NCBI GenBank assembly: GCA_025504975.1
Contig: JANUWI010000018.1
Location: 248,001 to 312,000, forward strand
Length of the DNA stretch: 64,000 bases
DNA from: Plenodomus lindquistii
Lineage: Eukaryota; Ascomycota; Dothideomycetes; Pleosporales; Leptosphaeriaceae
Reading direction: 5' to 3'
The notes beneath the pieces were generated by a model. The model had not been told where the DNA came from, ran no database searches, and saw only the letters and a list, made by a program, of their open reading frames with translations. Positions 1-11,281 of this stretch are shown one piece after another (the stretch's first letter is position 1; every line of letters begins with the position of its first letter). The translations under genes were made by a program, and so were the position numbers.

Positions 1-2439
1 TGGGTGGGGGAGGAACCGCTCGTTGACGTGGTAGAAGCCTTGGGGGTCTCGGCGCATTCGCTCTTTTGCTGTTTTGGGGAGTAAGGGGCCGAAGTAGGCG
101 ATGTCTGTTTCGAGGTTGATGGGGAGCTCGTGAGCGGCGCATTGTAAGTGGCCCTCCAGGACCAGCATATTCGTAAGATCGACTTGTAGCGCGCAATTCG
201 GTTTCGTAAAAATCTCATCCGGGTTCGACATGTAATATTGATCTGTCGGGAAACAATCACCCACCAACACCGACAACGAATCTTTGTTCCTGCGTCCCGC
301 CCGTCCACTCTGTTGGCGGAGATTGGCAATAGTATAAGGAAACCCCACGGTAACCACAGCGTCAAGCGATCCAATATCAACACCGAGTTCCAACGCGCTC
401 GTCGCTACAATACCAACGAGTTTCCCATCAAACATCTCGCGCTCGATTTCTCGTCGGTCCTGCGGTGTGTACCCCCCACGATACGACATCACCCTGGGTA
501 TAACCTCCGTGCGTTCCAAATTCGTAAGCTCGGTCTTGATAGCAGCAAGAAGCGCCTCGCACGCTTTCCGCACGCGACAAAACGCAATACTCCGCACGCC
601 CCTTAACATGAGCTGGCAAAACAGTTTTGCAGTTTCCGCCATGCAGTCGCCGCGTCCAGAGGTCGGGTCTCCAGGGTCCTTGAACGGCGTGTTCCAGCAG
701 AGAAACTCCTTCCTTCCACTAGGCGAGCCATCAAAGTCTGTGAGTTTGACTTCCTCAACACCAAAGATGGTCTTCATGTGCTCCTCTGGGTTTGCGACAG
801 TCGCAGAACACGAGATAAATTTGACATGCCGGTTTCCGACTGCAGCGCAGACACGTCGCAGCCGGCGCATGATAAAAGCCATGTGTGCGCCAAACAAGCC
901 ATTGTACACGTGCAATTCGTCGACGACGACAAAGCGCAGGTTCTGGAGAAAGGTCCGCCATGCATCTTCCTGTGGGAGAATGGTAATGTGCAACATGTCA
1001 GGGTTTGTGAAAATGACCCTCGCTTCTTCGCGAATGTAATTTCGGTCGCCCATTGGCGTATCGCCGTCGAATGTCTCAACAAGGACATCCTCGAACCCCG
1101 GCATGAAGCGGAGAAGCTCTTTCATGCTCTTCCTCTGATCCTGGGCGAGTGCCTTGGTAGGAAAAATGTACATTGCGCGCGTCAAGGGCTCTTGCTCTAG
1201 TTGATGGAGGACCGGAATCTGGTAGATGAGCGACTTGCCCGAGCTCGTCGACGTAGCCACAATGACATTATGACCATCATACAAATTATTGATCGCCTCA
1301 GCCTGATGTGCGTAGAGCTGTGTAACGTTCCTCGTATTGTACAGCGCATTGACGAGATTCTGCGACATGGCGAAATTCAAGTCGCCGTAGATTGGTTCCT
1401 GGGGGTCAAACACACGATGTCCATCCGGTACAATCTGGCCCGTATACCACTCCAGTGTCTTAATCTCATCCAGAATCTCCGGTATGGACTTCCTATCCGT
1501 GGGTATCGAGATGGGTATCTTGGCTTGCACAGGACCAGGAGTAGATTCCCTGCTCTCCGTCGACTCAGGTATAAATGTTCGTCCCACCTCCTTCAACTTC
1601 TCCACCGCATCGACACTATCCTCCGCACACTTATTCAAAAAAGCGTTAACCGCCGACGTAAACTTGACATTCCTCTTCTCAATCAAATTCATCATCTGCT
1701 TCTGACTAAACACCGGCATCTTCAAATCCTCATTCCGCAGCTTCGTCGTCGCCTTGGTCGGTTCACCCGTCTTCTTGTGCACGACTTGTCTCTTGAGATC
1801 CCCATCAATAAACTCAAACAGCAACACCTCCTTATGTTCGCCTTTGTCCGGTTCCGGGCCTAGCATCACGAAATCGGTTGTTCGTCTGCCATGGAGATTG
1901 TCCTCTGAGCCCATGAGATTGATCTGCAGCATCGCTTCGTCCACGTAGGCGAAGTTGATGGCTTTTGGTATGAGCGCGGTGATTTGCGCGACTTGTTCCG
2001 TCAGAAGCTCGCGCTTGATGTGTCCTTCGACCGTGGTCTTGAGATTGTCAAATGTCGTCGCGAGATGTTTGCGCGTGCAGCAAAAGGTGTAGACGAGGTT
2101 CAGTGCGCGGTGCACTTGTGCAAGTTTCGTAAAGTAGTCAGGCCATGGTATCGAGGTTTCAACCAGGGTGGAGGAGCCATGCCGTTGGAGTGCTGGCTTC
2201 CCGGCACTGGCTTTCTTGGGCGTTCGGCGCGGCTTCTTGCCTCCATCGTGTTGTTTCGTAGGGACGCTCGTGGTCGTGGAAGCCGTGGCAATGGTTGTCG
2301 CAGTGGTATCGCTCAGCGCTTCCGTCTGGCCGTCGTCCGGCGCAGGCGTCGCACTCTCATCTTCTTCGACATCCTTGGCTTTACGTTTGCGCCTTCGAAC
2401 AATCTGGTCAGACACAGACGCTGCCTTCATACGAGGCAT
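1..2439 (-). CDS. HRQ1: ATP-dependent DNA helicase Hrq1 (RecQ4-like), 3' end cut by window
   Basis: Superfamily 2 DNA helicase of the Hrq1 family, a nuclear 3'-5' helicase acting in interstrand crosslink repair and telomere maintenance (family knowledge). The frame is open without introns from the ATG at 2439 to base 1, 813 codons. Visible motifs: a basic N-terminus (RRRKRK near residue 16), Walker A VATSTSSGKS at about residues 394-403, the DELH box at about 507-510, motif III SAT, and motif VI QSGRAGRR near residue 708. Walker A followed by LIYQIPVL is typical of Hrq1 rather than classical RecQ. The C-terminal MrfA/DUF1998-like zinc region lies outside the window. The start is the first ATG of the open frame (MPRMKAAS), with the upstream C2H2 regulator gene ending 822 bp before it on the same strand. 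Confidence 0.93.
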   Translation of the reverse strand, partial: MPRMKAASVSDQIVRRRKRKAKDVEEDESATPAPDDGQTEALSDTTATTIATASTTTSVPTKQHDGGKKPRRTPKKASAGKPALQRHGSSTLVETSIPWPDYFTKLAQVHRALNLVYTFCCTRKHLATTFDNLKTTVEGHIKRELLTEQVAQITALIPKAINFAYVDEAMLQINLMGSEDNLHGRRTTDFVMLGPEPDKGEHKEVLLFEFIDGDLKRQVVHKKTGEPTKATTKLRNEDLKMPVFSQKQMMNLIEKRNVKFTSAVNAFLNKCAEDSVDAVEKLKEVGRTFIPESTESRESTPGPVQAKIPISIPTDRKSIPEILDEIKTLEWYTGQIVPDGHRVFDPQEPIYGDLNFAMSQNLVNALYNTRNVTQLYAHQAEAINNLYDGHNVIVATSTSSGKSLIYQIPVLHQLEQEPLTRAMYIFPTKALAQDQRKSMKELLRFMPGFEDVLVETFDGDTPMGDRNYIREEARVIFTNPDMLHITILPQEDAWRTFLQNLRFVVVDELHVYNGLFGAHMAFIMRRLRRVCAAVGNRHVKFISCSATVANPEEHMKTIFGVEEVKLTDFDGSPSGRKEFLCWNTPFKDPGDPTSGRGDCMAETAKLFCQLMLRGVRSIAFCRVRKACEALLAAIKTELTNLERTEVIPRVMSYRGGYTPQDRREIEREMFDGKLVGIVATSALELGVDIGSLDAVVTVGFPYTIANLRQQSGRAGRRNKDSLSVLVGDCFPTDQYYMSNPDEIFTKPNCALQVDLTNMLVLEGHLQCAAHELPINLETDIAYFGPLLPKTAKERMRRDPQGFYHVNERFLPHP

Positions 2440-3261
2440 TGCTGGTGTGCATGGTAGTACTCTTGTGTTTGGGAAAGCATGTACCCTGAAACTCTAACGC
2501 GCGAATCGATGACGCAATGACGCAAATTGTGATTGTCTTTGTCAAAGAGATTTGGGCGGGATTTAAACGGTGTTATGAATTCGAGGACTCAGTGAAATTC
2601 GTTTATGAGAAGGGACGCTCTTGGCTTCAGTTGTGGTGGCAATACCTTTCCCAAGACGCGAGTTGTGGCAACGCGGTCTCACGGTCTCACGTGCTTGGAA
2701 TCCCCACAAATACACTAGTCTGTTCTCACTATTCTCTTCGACACCACGAGCTTTCTGTCCTGCACATGAGAAGTTCCAATTGATTTAATCATGCCTGCAT
2801 CACAAGTAGTACAATACACCGCCTTGACAGAGGCTAGATATATTGAAGCCACTATGCATTGACTCCAAACCACACCACACCACACCACCACCCAGGGTAT
2901 ATATCAACCTTTAGTTCAATCCTCCATCCCCTCCAATCACCCCATGCATGCATGCCACACCCCTATCAAAAATCCAAATGTACAGAAAGGTAGGTATCAT
3001 GATATGAAGAAAGAAGGAAAAAATCGCTCCTTGCTAGATGCAATAAAATAAACTCGAAAACGACAGACAAGTCCAGTTTGAAAGAGGGAAGCACATGAAT
3101 CAGGAAAAAAAGGACAAAAACAAAGCCCATATTCTCATTACCCGTCATCTGAAGGTCAAAGAAACCTCAGGTCAGCTCAGCCAGTCCCCAACAAGCCGCC
3201 CATACATACCCACCGCAGAATGCCACTGCTTCATCGATCGAACCGCAACCGTGGGGTATTC
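2440..3261. other. Intergenic: HRQ1 promoter and 3' side of the C2H2 regulator
   Basis: No coding frame is supported. The stretch contains a short CCACA-type repeat around 2867-2890 and A/T-rich sequence near 3000-3120. It must contain the HRQ1 promoter and the terminator of the regulator gene; neither can be placed precisely. Confidence 0.6.
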
Positions 3262-6200
3262 TCATAGACTGCCCGCCCCAGGTACCAACATATCAATACA
3301 TTTTGTTAATAAATTACTCGCTTCGTGGAGTAACTCCCACCTCGTCTTCCTAAACATATCTCTCATGACAATTAACAAGCCCAAACAAGCATTCCGGTCT
3401 ACAATCTTGCTCAAGTCATCCGGCGCAGGGACACCGCCAACCCGCGTCAAGTACCCCTTCATATCCGCAATCTTGTCTTCATACGTGTTGAGAGGGTATG
3501 GTTGCTTGATTGGCCCGTCGAGCGCGAAGCCATACGACCACACAATCAGCGTGGCAAAGTACAGCACCCACGGCCGATTGAGCAGGTAGTCGTCACGCGC
3601 AGAGTACGAGACACCAGGGTTGGTTTGAGCAGTCGACGTGTTGAGGCTGTGGTCGCCTGCTACCATGACGTTGGAAAGGAAGCGCAAGGCGTAAAAGGTT
3701 GCGTCGCGGGCGCGGGCGGTGGGGGCCCAGACTTCTTTCATGCGACGCTGGGCACCGTTATAGTCTTGTGGGGTGATGGAGCGACCGAGAAGACGGGGTG
3801 CGCCCGCGTAGATTTGGCAGTCCACAATATCGACGTGCATGGCCATGTGGGCGAGGTGGTGGAGTACTGTGCGGGATTCGAAAACGTTCTCGTCGTCCAC
3901 GCCGTTGGAGTAGTTGTATACTTGCGGTGCGGACATGTCGTTTGGACGCGCGAGTGAGCTATCGAAATCCTGCTTCCAAAAATCAAAGGCACGAGTGAGT
4001 GAGCCTCGCCATTTGTCGCGTCCACCTAATGCTTGTGTTACGCCAAGTGAGCTGACTTGAAGATCTCGCTGGTTCATGTGCCATGACACACTGAGCAGCC
4101 CGGCCATGAGAATTGTACGACCAAACGAATTCGTCCGTACACTCTGCCCGTTGAGTGTCTTCTTGAGACCATCGAGGAATGTTATCTGCTTCACCCCATT
4201 CGAATGCAAACTTGCTTCCACGCGGCCAACTTCTGAGCTGCTGGTGGCAGACCATAGAGCCTCGTCACACGGCAGTGGTAGACGCATCTCGTGCGCAACC
4301 ATGACGGCGCTATGGCCAAACATGGTCGCGTGTATGCTGTCCAACAAGAAGGCTGCAAAGGCTGCTCTCCTAGTTGCCTCGTTTGTGATCCAGTGATTCC
4401 ACCACTCTTCCGGTGTATTCGGACCACCAGGCACACCGCTTTTGCCGTCCTTTACGCTAGGCGGCGAATCCATAGCTGACCTTCCAATGAGCGAGCTGCC
4501 TCTTCTCATCAAAGTCAATGTCGTCGCATGGTGAATGTGTGCTCGCTCGTGCAATGGCCTGGTGCTATACATCTTTTCAAAGACCTCTAGTAGCAGCAAG
4601 CTCTGGAAGATCCACAGCTTAGCTGGCGGCCGGAAGTCCGCATCCATGAATAGCTCCCAGCGTAGATGCCACGCCAAGAAGTTTGATAGCTGCGAACAAG
4701 CCTGTGTCGTCTCGAGGCCATAGTTCTTTTCCAGACAGGACGCGCCCAGACACATGATGGCCAATAGCAACAGATCCGGACATGTGCTCGCGTTGAACGT
4801 CGGCTTGTGCAGAATGGGCAACTGCGGATGGAAGTGTACCCAGTACGAGCTGATATACGTCTGCATCATGTGCAAGCTCAACACATGATGCCGACTCTCC
4901 TTATCGCCATCCATGATGTCCTCTTTCTGCTTCTTGACTGGCGCATGATCTGTCTCATTGAAGCGTTCGATGATCAAATCAAGGAGGTCTTTGCGCTTCT
5001 CTTCTGAAAGCGCAGTCTCGGGCAGCGAAGTGTCTAGGATGCTGTGGACAGACATGGGCTGGGCTGGCGGGGCTGGATTGCTCAGGTAGCCGGCAACTGA
5101 GGGATCGTAGTTAAAATAGGGCGCTTGTAGTCCAAATTGGGATGACGCACCAGCTACGGGGTTTACTCCGCCCGGATAACCCATGGGCGAAGCTCCTCCG
5201 GGTCCAAATTGATTGTCGTTGAATAGCCATGCAGCAAAGTCGTCGGCCATGGCGAAGGGGGAGCGGCTGTAACCGTCTCCACCAAACATGGGAATGGCGT
5301 ACGCTGGGTTCTGGTCCATGATGGCGTCGGAGACAGCGTTCATGCGGTTATCTATCTGGGCAGTAGACTCTACGCCATTCATTGGTGCCTGTCCAGTGCC
5401 AGCGTAGTACTGATTTTCTTGATCTCTTGTAACAGGCGTGCCCGTTGGCTGGGGATATTCTGGTGGAGGTAAGGAAGAGAAAGGGGGAAACTTTTGCTGT
5501 GATTGGAACCCACTAGCTGAAGACTGGTAAGTCGTCGACGCTGCTGAGGGCGGATATGACTGTGCCGGGGTGGCCGCAGAAGTATAGGGCGAGCTCGAGC
5601 CATACGACGACATATTCGAGGTTTGTGCGCGCAGCTCGGGTCTTTGATAATTGCTGTTGGCTATATGTGGGGAGTTGTGGAGGGGTGTTCGGCCTCCACT
5701 GTAATTACTCATGGGGGCTGGACGGGGTGGGGGTGCAAAGCTCCCAGTACTCTGGGTCTGCATATCATAAGGCTTAGCCTCGGAATTGCTGCGATATGCA
5801 TCTTCGCTGCCTGTTCTTTGCAGCGAGTCTTGCCGACTCATAGTCGCCGTTGAAGCTGGCGATTGGTAGTTTGGCGGGGACATGCGGTTGCTCGAAACAT
5901 TGTTGGCTGCCACTGAGCCTGGAGACTGCATGGGGTTCTGGGTTTTGATGCTCATTGGCTGTGACTGCTGCACAGGATTCTTCCCTCCCAATGCTGCGGT
6001 GACTATGGGGTTTAGATTATGCATGTTGAACGTGTCTTTGCGCAGCAGCTGTGAGCCTCGCGCAGTGTGTCTCTCTTTGTGTCGCGCGCAGAGATCCTGT
6101 CGGACGAAGGATCGTCGGCAATCGGTGAAATCGCAATGGTAGATTTGTTTTGGATTGTCTGTCTTGGGTCAGTATGCGTACGCAATGAGACAAGGGCGAG

Positions 6201-6602
6201 TTGGCAGAGGGCAAAGATGTGCACAGCTGAGGTTGGCCAGCGTGACGGGGCTGTTGGAAGAAGACATGGGCTCTCACGGTTCAGTTGATGGCGGTACAAA
6301 TGCTCGGCTCTCGAGTAGCTCTTCCCACAGCCCTCATGCGGACACTCAAACTTCTTGTCGAGCCCCTTCCTGCTCCGCCGCCTCTTCCGCGAGGAGCCAT
6401 GGCCGTCACCATCTCCCTCGCCATCCTCGCCGTCATCGTCCCTGTCGCGCCTGCGCCCGCGATTCTCGCCGCTGTCGGCCGAGGCAGGCGTCTGTGGCTC
6501 ATTGGCGCCAGCAGTCGTGTCCATTTTGTCTCCAAACTGCGTCTGGATGGTGCCCAGGTCCGACGCGTGCGAAGCGTGCATGGAGAGGATTTGCGCCGTC
6601 AT
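3262..6602 (-). CDS. C2H2 zinc-finger transcription factor with fungal_trans domain
   Basis: Nuclear DNA-binding regulator, about 1073 aa in two exons: 6602-6278 and 6158-3262 (119 bp intron, GTGAGA...CAG). Exon 1 has an acidic/basic low-complexity leader (DRDDDGEDGEGDGDG, then RKRRRSRKG) and finger 1 (CPHEGCGKSYSRAEHLYRH). The last zinc-ligand His codon of finger 1 is split by the intron (C|AC), after which finger 2 follows (CDFTDC...RHKERH). A long Ser/Pro/Gln-rich linker (about residues 160-420) leads to a fungal_trans-like region: LHMMQTYISSYWVHFHPQLPILHKPTF, then TRRAAFAAFLLDSIHATMFGHS. The family resembles fungal Kruppel-like factors such as S. pombe Klf1; the target genes cannot be read from sequence. 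The start is the first ATG of the frame; no upstream exon was recognised. Confidence 0.88.
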
Positions 6603-9210
6603 GGCCGGTGGCTGGGCTGGATGTCGTGTGCCGCGACTTGTGCGACGGTGCGCGCGGTCGTCTGGGGTAAAGTGCGGAGGTTGTGTAGCCCGGTGGCGGA
6701 ACAGACTGGCGTGTGGGGGTTGGCAGAGGGCGATGGACGGTCGTGGTCAAGATTGAAGACTGCTGCGAGGCGCTCTGTGGCGGGCGGGCATGCTGCGTTG
6801 GGCAATCACAGTGCAGGCTCCAGGGAATGGGTTGGTCGGCGGGCGGAGAGGAGGAAGACACGGGGGGGCGTGCTGGGCATTCAGGAAGCGGCGAGGCAGA
6901 TCAGGTACCAGCGGGCTGACGTAGTCTGAGAAGAGCTGGAGGGCGCGTAGGGCGTAGCCTGGCAACTGCTGCTACCTACCAGTGACCACTACTGCACTCG
7001 CTGGTCGTGGGCGCGCGCACAGAGGGGTCGGCAGGTGGAGTGGCAGCCAGTGCCAATGCCAATGCCCGCGCCAATGCCAATGGGGCCAGACCCTGGTCGG
7101 ATGACCTGCAGCAAGGAAGGGCCTCGTTGGCTGGGGCGGGACCGGTGCGGCGGCGAGCACACGGTAGTCAACAGTGGCCGGATCGTGTGGTGGAGAGAAC
7201 CCTGAGCCTGAGCGTGGGGAAGAGAGTCGTGGGTGGGAGCAGCAGCAAGCGGCGCGGGTCGGGGGTGGATATGGAATGGACAGTGGACCTGTCCGGGGCG
7301 CTATGTACATAGTAAGCTGCCGTGTGAGCTTGGAGGCGTGAGAGGCATGACCGTGAGCTTCGACCGCGATAAGCGCAGGAATGTGCCGCCTAGCAGCCGA
7401 GCACTGAGCAGCGCGTGCGCGTGCGTGTGCGTGTGCGTGTGCGTGTGCGTGCCGAAGGCTGTGGCTAAAGACGGTAGCTAATGCTGCCTCGCTCCCTGAG
7501 AGAAGAGGGAGGGGTCTTGTGGTCCGATCAATTCCTGCGTATTACATAGATACAAGCAATCCCTCTACTCCAAACTACCAAACTAGCATCAGCACATCTC
7601 CTCACTGCACCGCCAGAGAGAGCCGCAGTACATGTGCTGGTCACACAACCACCCAACCTCTCCACGCAACCATGTACTCGAGACCAACCCACCAAGTTTA
7701 CAAGCACCGCCCGCAGCGTGCAGAATGTGGAGAAGCGACCGCCGCCTCTGGGCGTGGGGGTGTCCTCGGTGTACATCCAGCCGCACGCCCATCCACCATC
7801 CAATACCATCACAACCACTCCGTCACAACTTCTCGTAACCCATTTGCCCAGACTTTGTGTTGAGAGATATGAATAACCACATCGAGACAATTGATTACCA
7901 ACACACGTGCCTATTTTGTCTTGAGCTGCAGGAAATCGCGCATGTGGGCATGGATTACGATTCATCTCGTGCTGAGGAATGCCCAACACCAGTCTGAAAA
8001 GTACCACTACCTACACCCACCTTTGCATGTGCATGTGCATGTCTGGCCCTGCCTGCACACGAGATCACGCATCTATCTCGTCGCCCCAATCCCACCATCT
8101 ATTATGCCATCGCGCATCCAAACGGTCCGACCTTCCCTCGTCCTTTGCTTGTTTGTCATGATATGATCACTCACTCTCTCAGAGCACACCATCCACACAT
8201 GCACCTCTCGCCCTGTCTCCCAATCACACACTCCCTCTTACATTTAGTCTACCCCAGATCTCTGCCGCGTGCTCTGACGTATTTACACCGTAGCTTTGCT
8301 TACACTTTGCGAGCGTGCTGCCTAGATACCGGGGTTAGCATGTGCGAATCCCGGGCCGTAAGCGTACCGTAAAGTTAGGCCCACCCACCGGCAGACGGAT
8401 GTCGCCTTCTCCCTTTCCCCAACTCTAACTTTTGCCTTGATCGGAGCGGGGCGGAACGTGTATGTATGTCACTGTAAATGTGATTAATGCAGGCAGCAGG
8501 GTTTATTTATGGAGATCGGTGCGATCGGGGGTATTGTGATGGTGATGGTGATAGTGTAGATTAGTTTGCATTCTTCCGATAGGGTCGAGTTGAGAAAAAC
8601 TTGGTATGTTTGCAGTTTCTATATTTACACCTACTTGGTAAGAAAGCGTCGAGCAACTTGGTTGATAGTCGTTGTATCACTGGCTAATCTGGTGGTGCAC
8701 AACGGGCGTTTTTGGGTAACGTGTTCGTTGGGGGGGGGGATGGATGGTGGCTGTCGGTCGCATCGGAGCAACAAACATCTGATGTGCGCCTCTAATCTAC
8801 TCTACCCTGATCTAAGATACTTGATGCTAATCCCGCCACTTGCACTCCAGTGTGTAGACGATATCGGAGCGTTTTGAATCTAAGCCGCCTCCATTTCTGT
8901 TCATGCCTGGTGTTGCTTTTGCTGCAAATCCCCCCGCCTGCCGGTTTCAAGGCCTTCGCCAAGGATGTCATCCTATGATACGCTGCTCACGCAAGGCTCC
9001 GCGGGATGTAAGCAGACGCTTTTCGCTTTCTTGCTTGATTACTGGCTGGATTGAGCTCCGCAGCTTCAACCCAAATCTCAATAACGGCAGCCTGCCTGGC
9101 CATGACAATACCCTTCTATTGCGCTAAGCTGTACACGCGCCCGATGACTCGGTACGTACGCTGAGGGCCGCACCCCAGATTCCAATGGTCGTTCATCTCG
9201 GTATACTAGT
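6603..9210. other. Long gene-free region upstream of the C2H2 regulator
   Basis: About 2.6 kb without a frame I can defend. It is GC-rich next to the regulator, then pyrimidine-rich on the plus strand around 7560-8300. It carries simple repeats: CCAATG-type units at 7047-7081, a GTGTGC run at 7411-7453, TGCATG units at 8023-8042, GATGGT units near 8535 and a nine-G run near 8730. It probably holds the regulator's promoter and leader and the 3' side of MOB3. Confidence 0.55.
7411..7453. repeat. GTGTGC simple repeat
   Basis: Hexanucleotide-like microsatellite of alternating GCGTGC and GTGTGC units upstream of the C2H2 regulator. Purine-pyrimidine alternation could favour Z-DNA; that is inference. 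Confidence 0.85.
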
Positions 9211-10744
9211 CTACTTTTCTTCCCCTGACTTCTTGTCTTCGTCAGCCTTATCGTCGGTTTCGGCGGGGGCATCGGTGGATTCTGCTTTCTCCGCCTTTTC
9301 CGTCGGTGCTGCTGGTGTATCGACATCCTGGGATGGTTCCAGCTCACCTGCAGCCTCAACCTTGGTGCCGGTGGCTTCTGAGTCAGTTGCTTCAGATGTT
9401 GCGGGAGCTGCATCGTCTGCGCCAGCCTCCTCGGCTTGCTTAGCCTCTGCGGATACCTCCGACTCTGCGGTCTCATCCTCATTGCTCCCCTTCTCTGTTG
9501 CTCCTTCGGCTTCCGCCGAATCTTTTTTCGGCGAGGTGGCCTTGTCGGCAGGCTTAGCCTCCTCTTCGTCATCTTCGTCATCCCCAATGACCGTGACTTC
9601 GCTTTCGCTTTCATCGCCCTGTTCCGCGGACTCGAAAATCTGCGTGACTGGCCGTGATGCTAGGGTTGGCCGTTCATCCTCTTCTTCGTTCTCTTCAACG
9701 ACCGTGTGTACGACTGTCGCGCCCATGGACGGCGAATGACGATGTCGTTTCGTGGTCGCACTTGACAAGGAATGGTCACTCAAGCCCCCAATCGTGGTGC
9801 CGGTATCGGGTATGTACGGGCTGGGCTCGGAGGGTTCGCGCTTGAGTATGAGCGGCGGCGCTGATGATCTCGTCTCGGTTGGTGGTTCGATGCCCTCTGC
9901 TTCGGCTGGAATAGTGTAATTGTCCTCTGGGATCAACCCATATACATCGCAGACAGTCTTGAAGAAGACGTATAGTCCCGTGCGGCCCTCGACTTTCCAG
10001 AACATGTCCCTATGCTGGAACCACGCATGCGCAAAGATTCTGTACACACGCCTGAAGATGTTGGTCAATTGGCGCATCTGCGAGTGTTGTGTGGATTGAT
10101 CGGTGCCTAGCGCCAGTCTTGAGGGAAAGTGTTTGGGAGATGTGAGGGTGTTGGCGGCCCAGTCCAAGGTATGGCAGCAGTAATCTATGGCGCAACATGA
10201 CTTTGGTGGGTCGTGAACTGCGCAGAGGTACTGCCACTCGGATGCGCGCATTTCGGGGCAGGTCGAAGAGGAGCATGGCGGGTTGTCGCTGAAGAGGGCG
10301 ACGATGATGGAGTTGACTTTTTGTGTGAGAAAGCGACACAGCTCGTACAGCCAAAGCGTCTTGTCGACATTCTCTGGCGATTGCGAGAGTTTATATGCCA
10401 TGTCTCTGTCCACGGCGATGGTGCTATTCGATCCAAGGGGATGTGTGAGAAAGTTGTGGAGGGCCTTGAGGTGTTCTGTGAGCTGGAAGGCGGAGTCGAT
10501 CTGGCCTGCTGTTAGCCATGCGCATACGTGGTGTGTCCATCTGCGAGCCCACCTCAGCCAACTCCACCAGCGGAGGCCCCTCAGCCATGTCCTCGGCCTT
10601 GGTGCCGGGCCGTATTCGTCTCTCGGCGGCATGGTCGAGATTGCTGAACAGCTTCTGCTGTTCGGGGGATGCTGATACGGGTGACAGCTGGTCTTCTGGA
10701 ATTGGCGGTGGGCTGGGAAGGCGAGGAGAAGCTGGCGATGTCAT
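9211..10744 (-). CDS. mob3: MOB family protein, phocein/MOB3 type (STRIPAK subunit), with acidic tail
   Basis: Mob1/phocein-domain adaptor, 493 aa, two exons: 10744-10553 and 10500-9211 (52 bp intron, branch GCTAAC). The second exon opens with IDSAFQLTEHLKALHNFLTHP. The MOB core runs from about residue 65 to 275: CSSSTCPEM and HTLDW supply candidate zinc ligands, and RRVYRIFAHAWFQHRDMF followed by NYTIP matches animal MOB4/phocein better than MOB1. In filamentous fungi the phocein orthologue (SmMOB3, Neurospora MOB-3) is part of the STRIPAK kinase-phosphatase complex controlling cell fusion and development (family knowledge). Residues from about 300 to the end form an Asp/Glu/Ala-rich tail absent from animal MOB4 (about 225 aa). 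Divergent from the ZNG1-type gene. Confidence 0.88.
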
Positions 10745-11281
10745 GATTGTGGCCGAATTGTATGAAGGGCCGTATGAGAGGGGGAGCTCGCGCGTGTAAT
10801 CTGTGGTTGTTGTTGCTGCTGTCTGGTGGGGGTTTCTCGAGACGGGCACCTGAGCTTGGGGAGATGCAGGGCATGGGGGCCGGGGTCGCGCCTGCTCCAC
10901 GCGAGGCTGACTAGCGTGAAAATGGCATAGCACCCTCTCTCCACAAAGCATCACCTGTAAGTTCTAAAGTTCTATCACGACGTCATAGCATCTTGGAAAA
11001 TACAATCCTTGTTCAAACAATCGTAAGTGTAGTTTCAACGGTCAATCTATCCTGCGCCTGGATTCGCCTTTTTTCCATTGCGGCTACAATTGCGTCTGAC
11101 GGACTCGGAGTTCACCTTTCAGTCTCTGCATCTTGACCATATTCCACTATTTTCCATTTGAAAACCAAGCCACTACTTCTCTTCCTCAATTCTGATATTT
11201 TGCTAGACATAAGACTCTCTCATATTATTCTGGCAATCCAAGCATCACGTACATCCCAGCTTTGGCCACATCACCGCCACC
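10745..11281. promoter_or_regulatory. Shared divergent promoter region of MOB3 and the ZNG1-type GTPase
   Basis: The two start codons lie 537 bp apart and face away from each other. A CGACGTCA element near 10978 resembles a CRE/ATF half site. Pyrimidine-rich tracts precede the ZNG1 start, as in many fungal promoters. No binding is proven. Confidence 0.5.

Noticed and set aside
1201..1863. 220-codon plus-strand frame rich in Arg and Leu
   Set aside because: Antisense to the HRQ1 helicase core, which is certain from its motifs.
9185..9739. 184-codon Ser/Ala-rich frame on the plus strand
   Set aside because: It lies antisense to the acidic tail of MOB3; the Ser-rich composition is the mirror of Glu/Asp/Ala codons.
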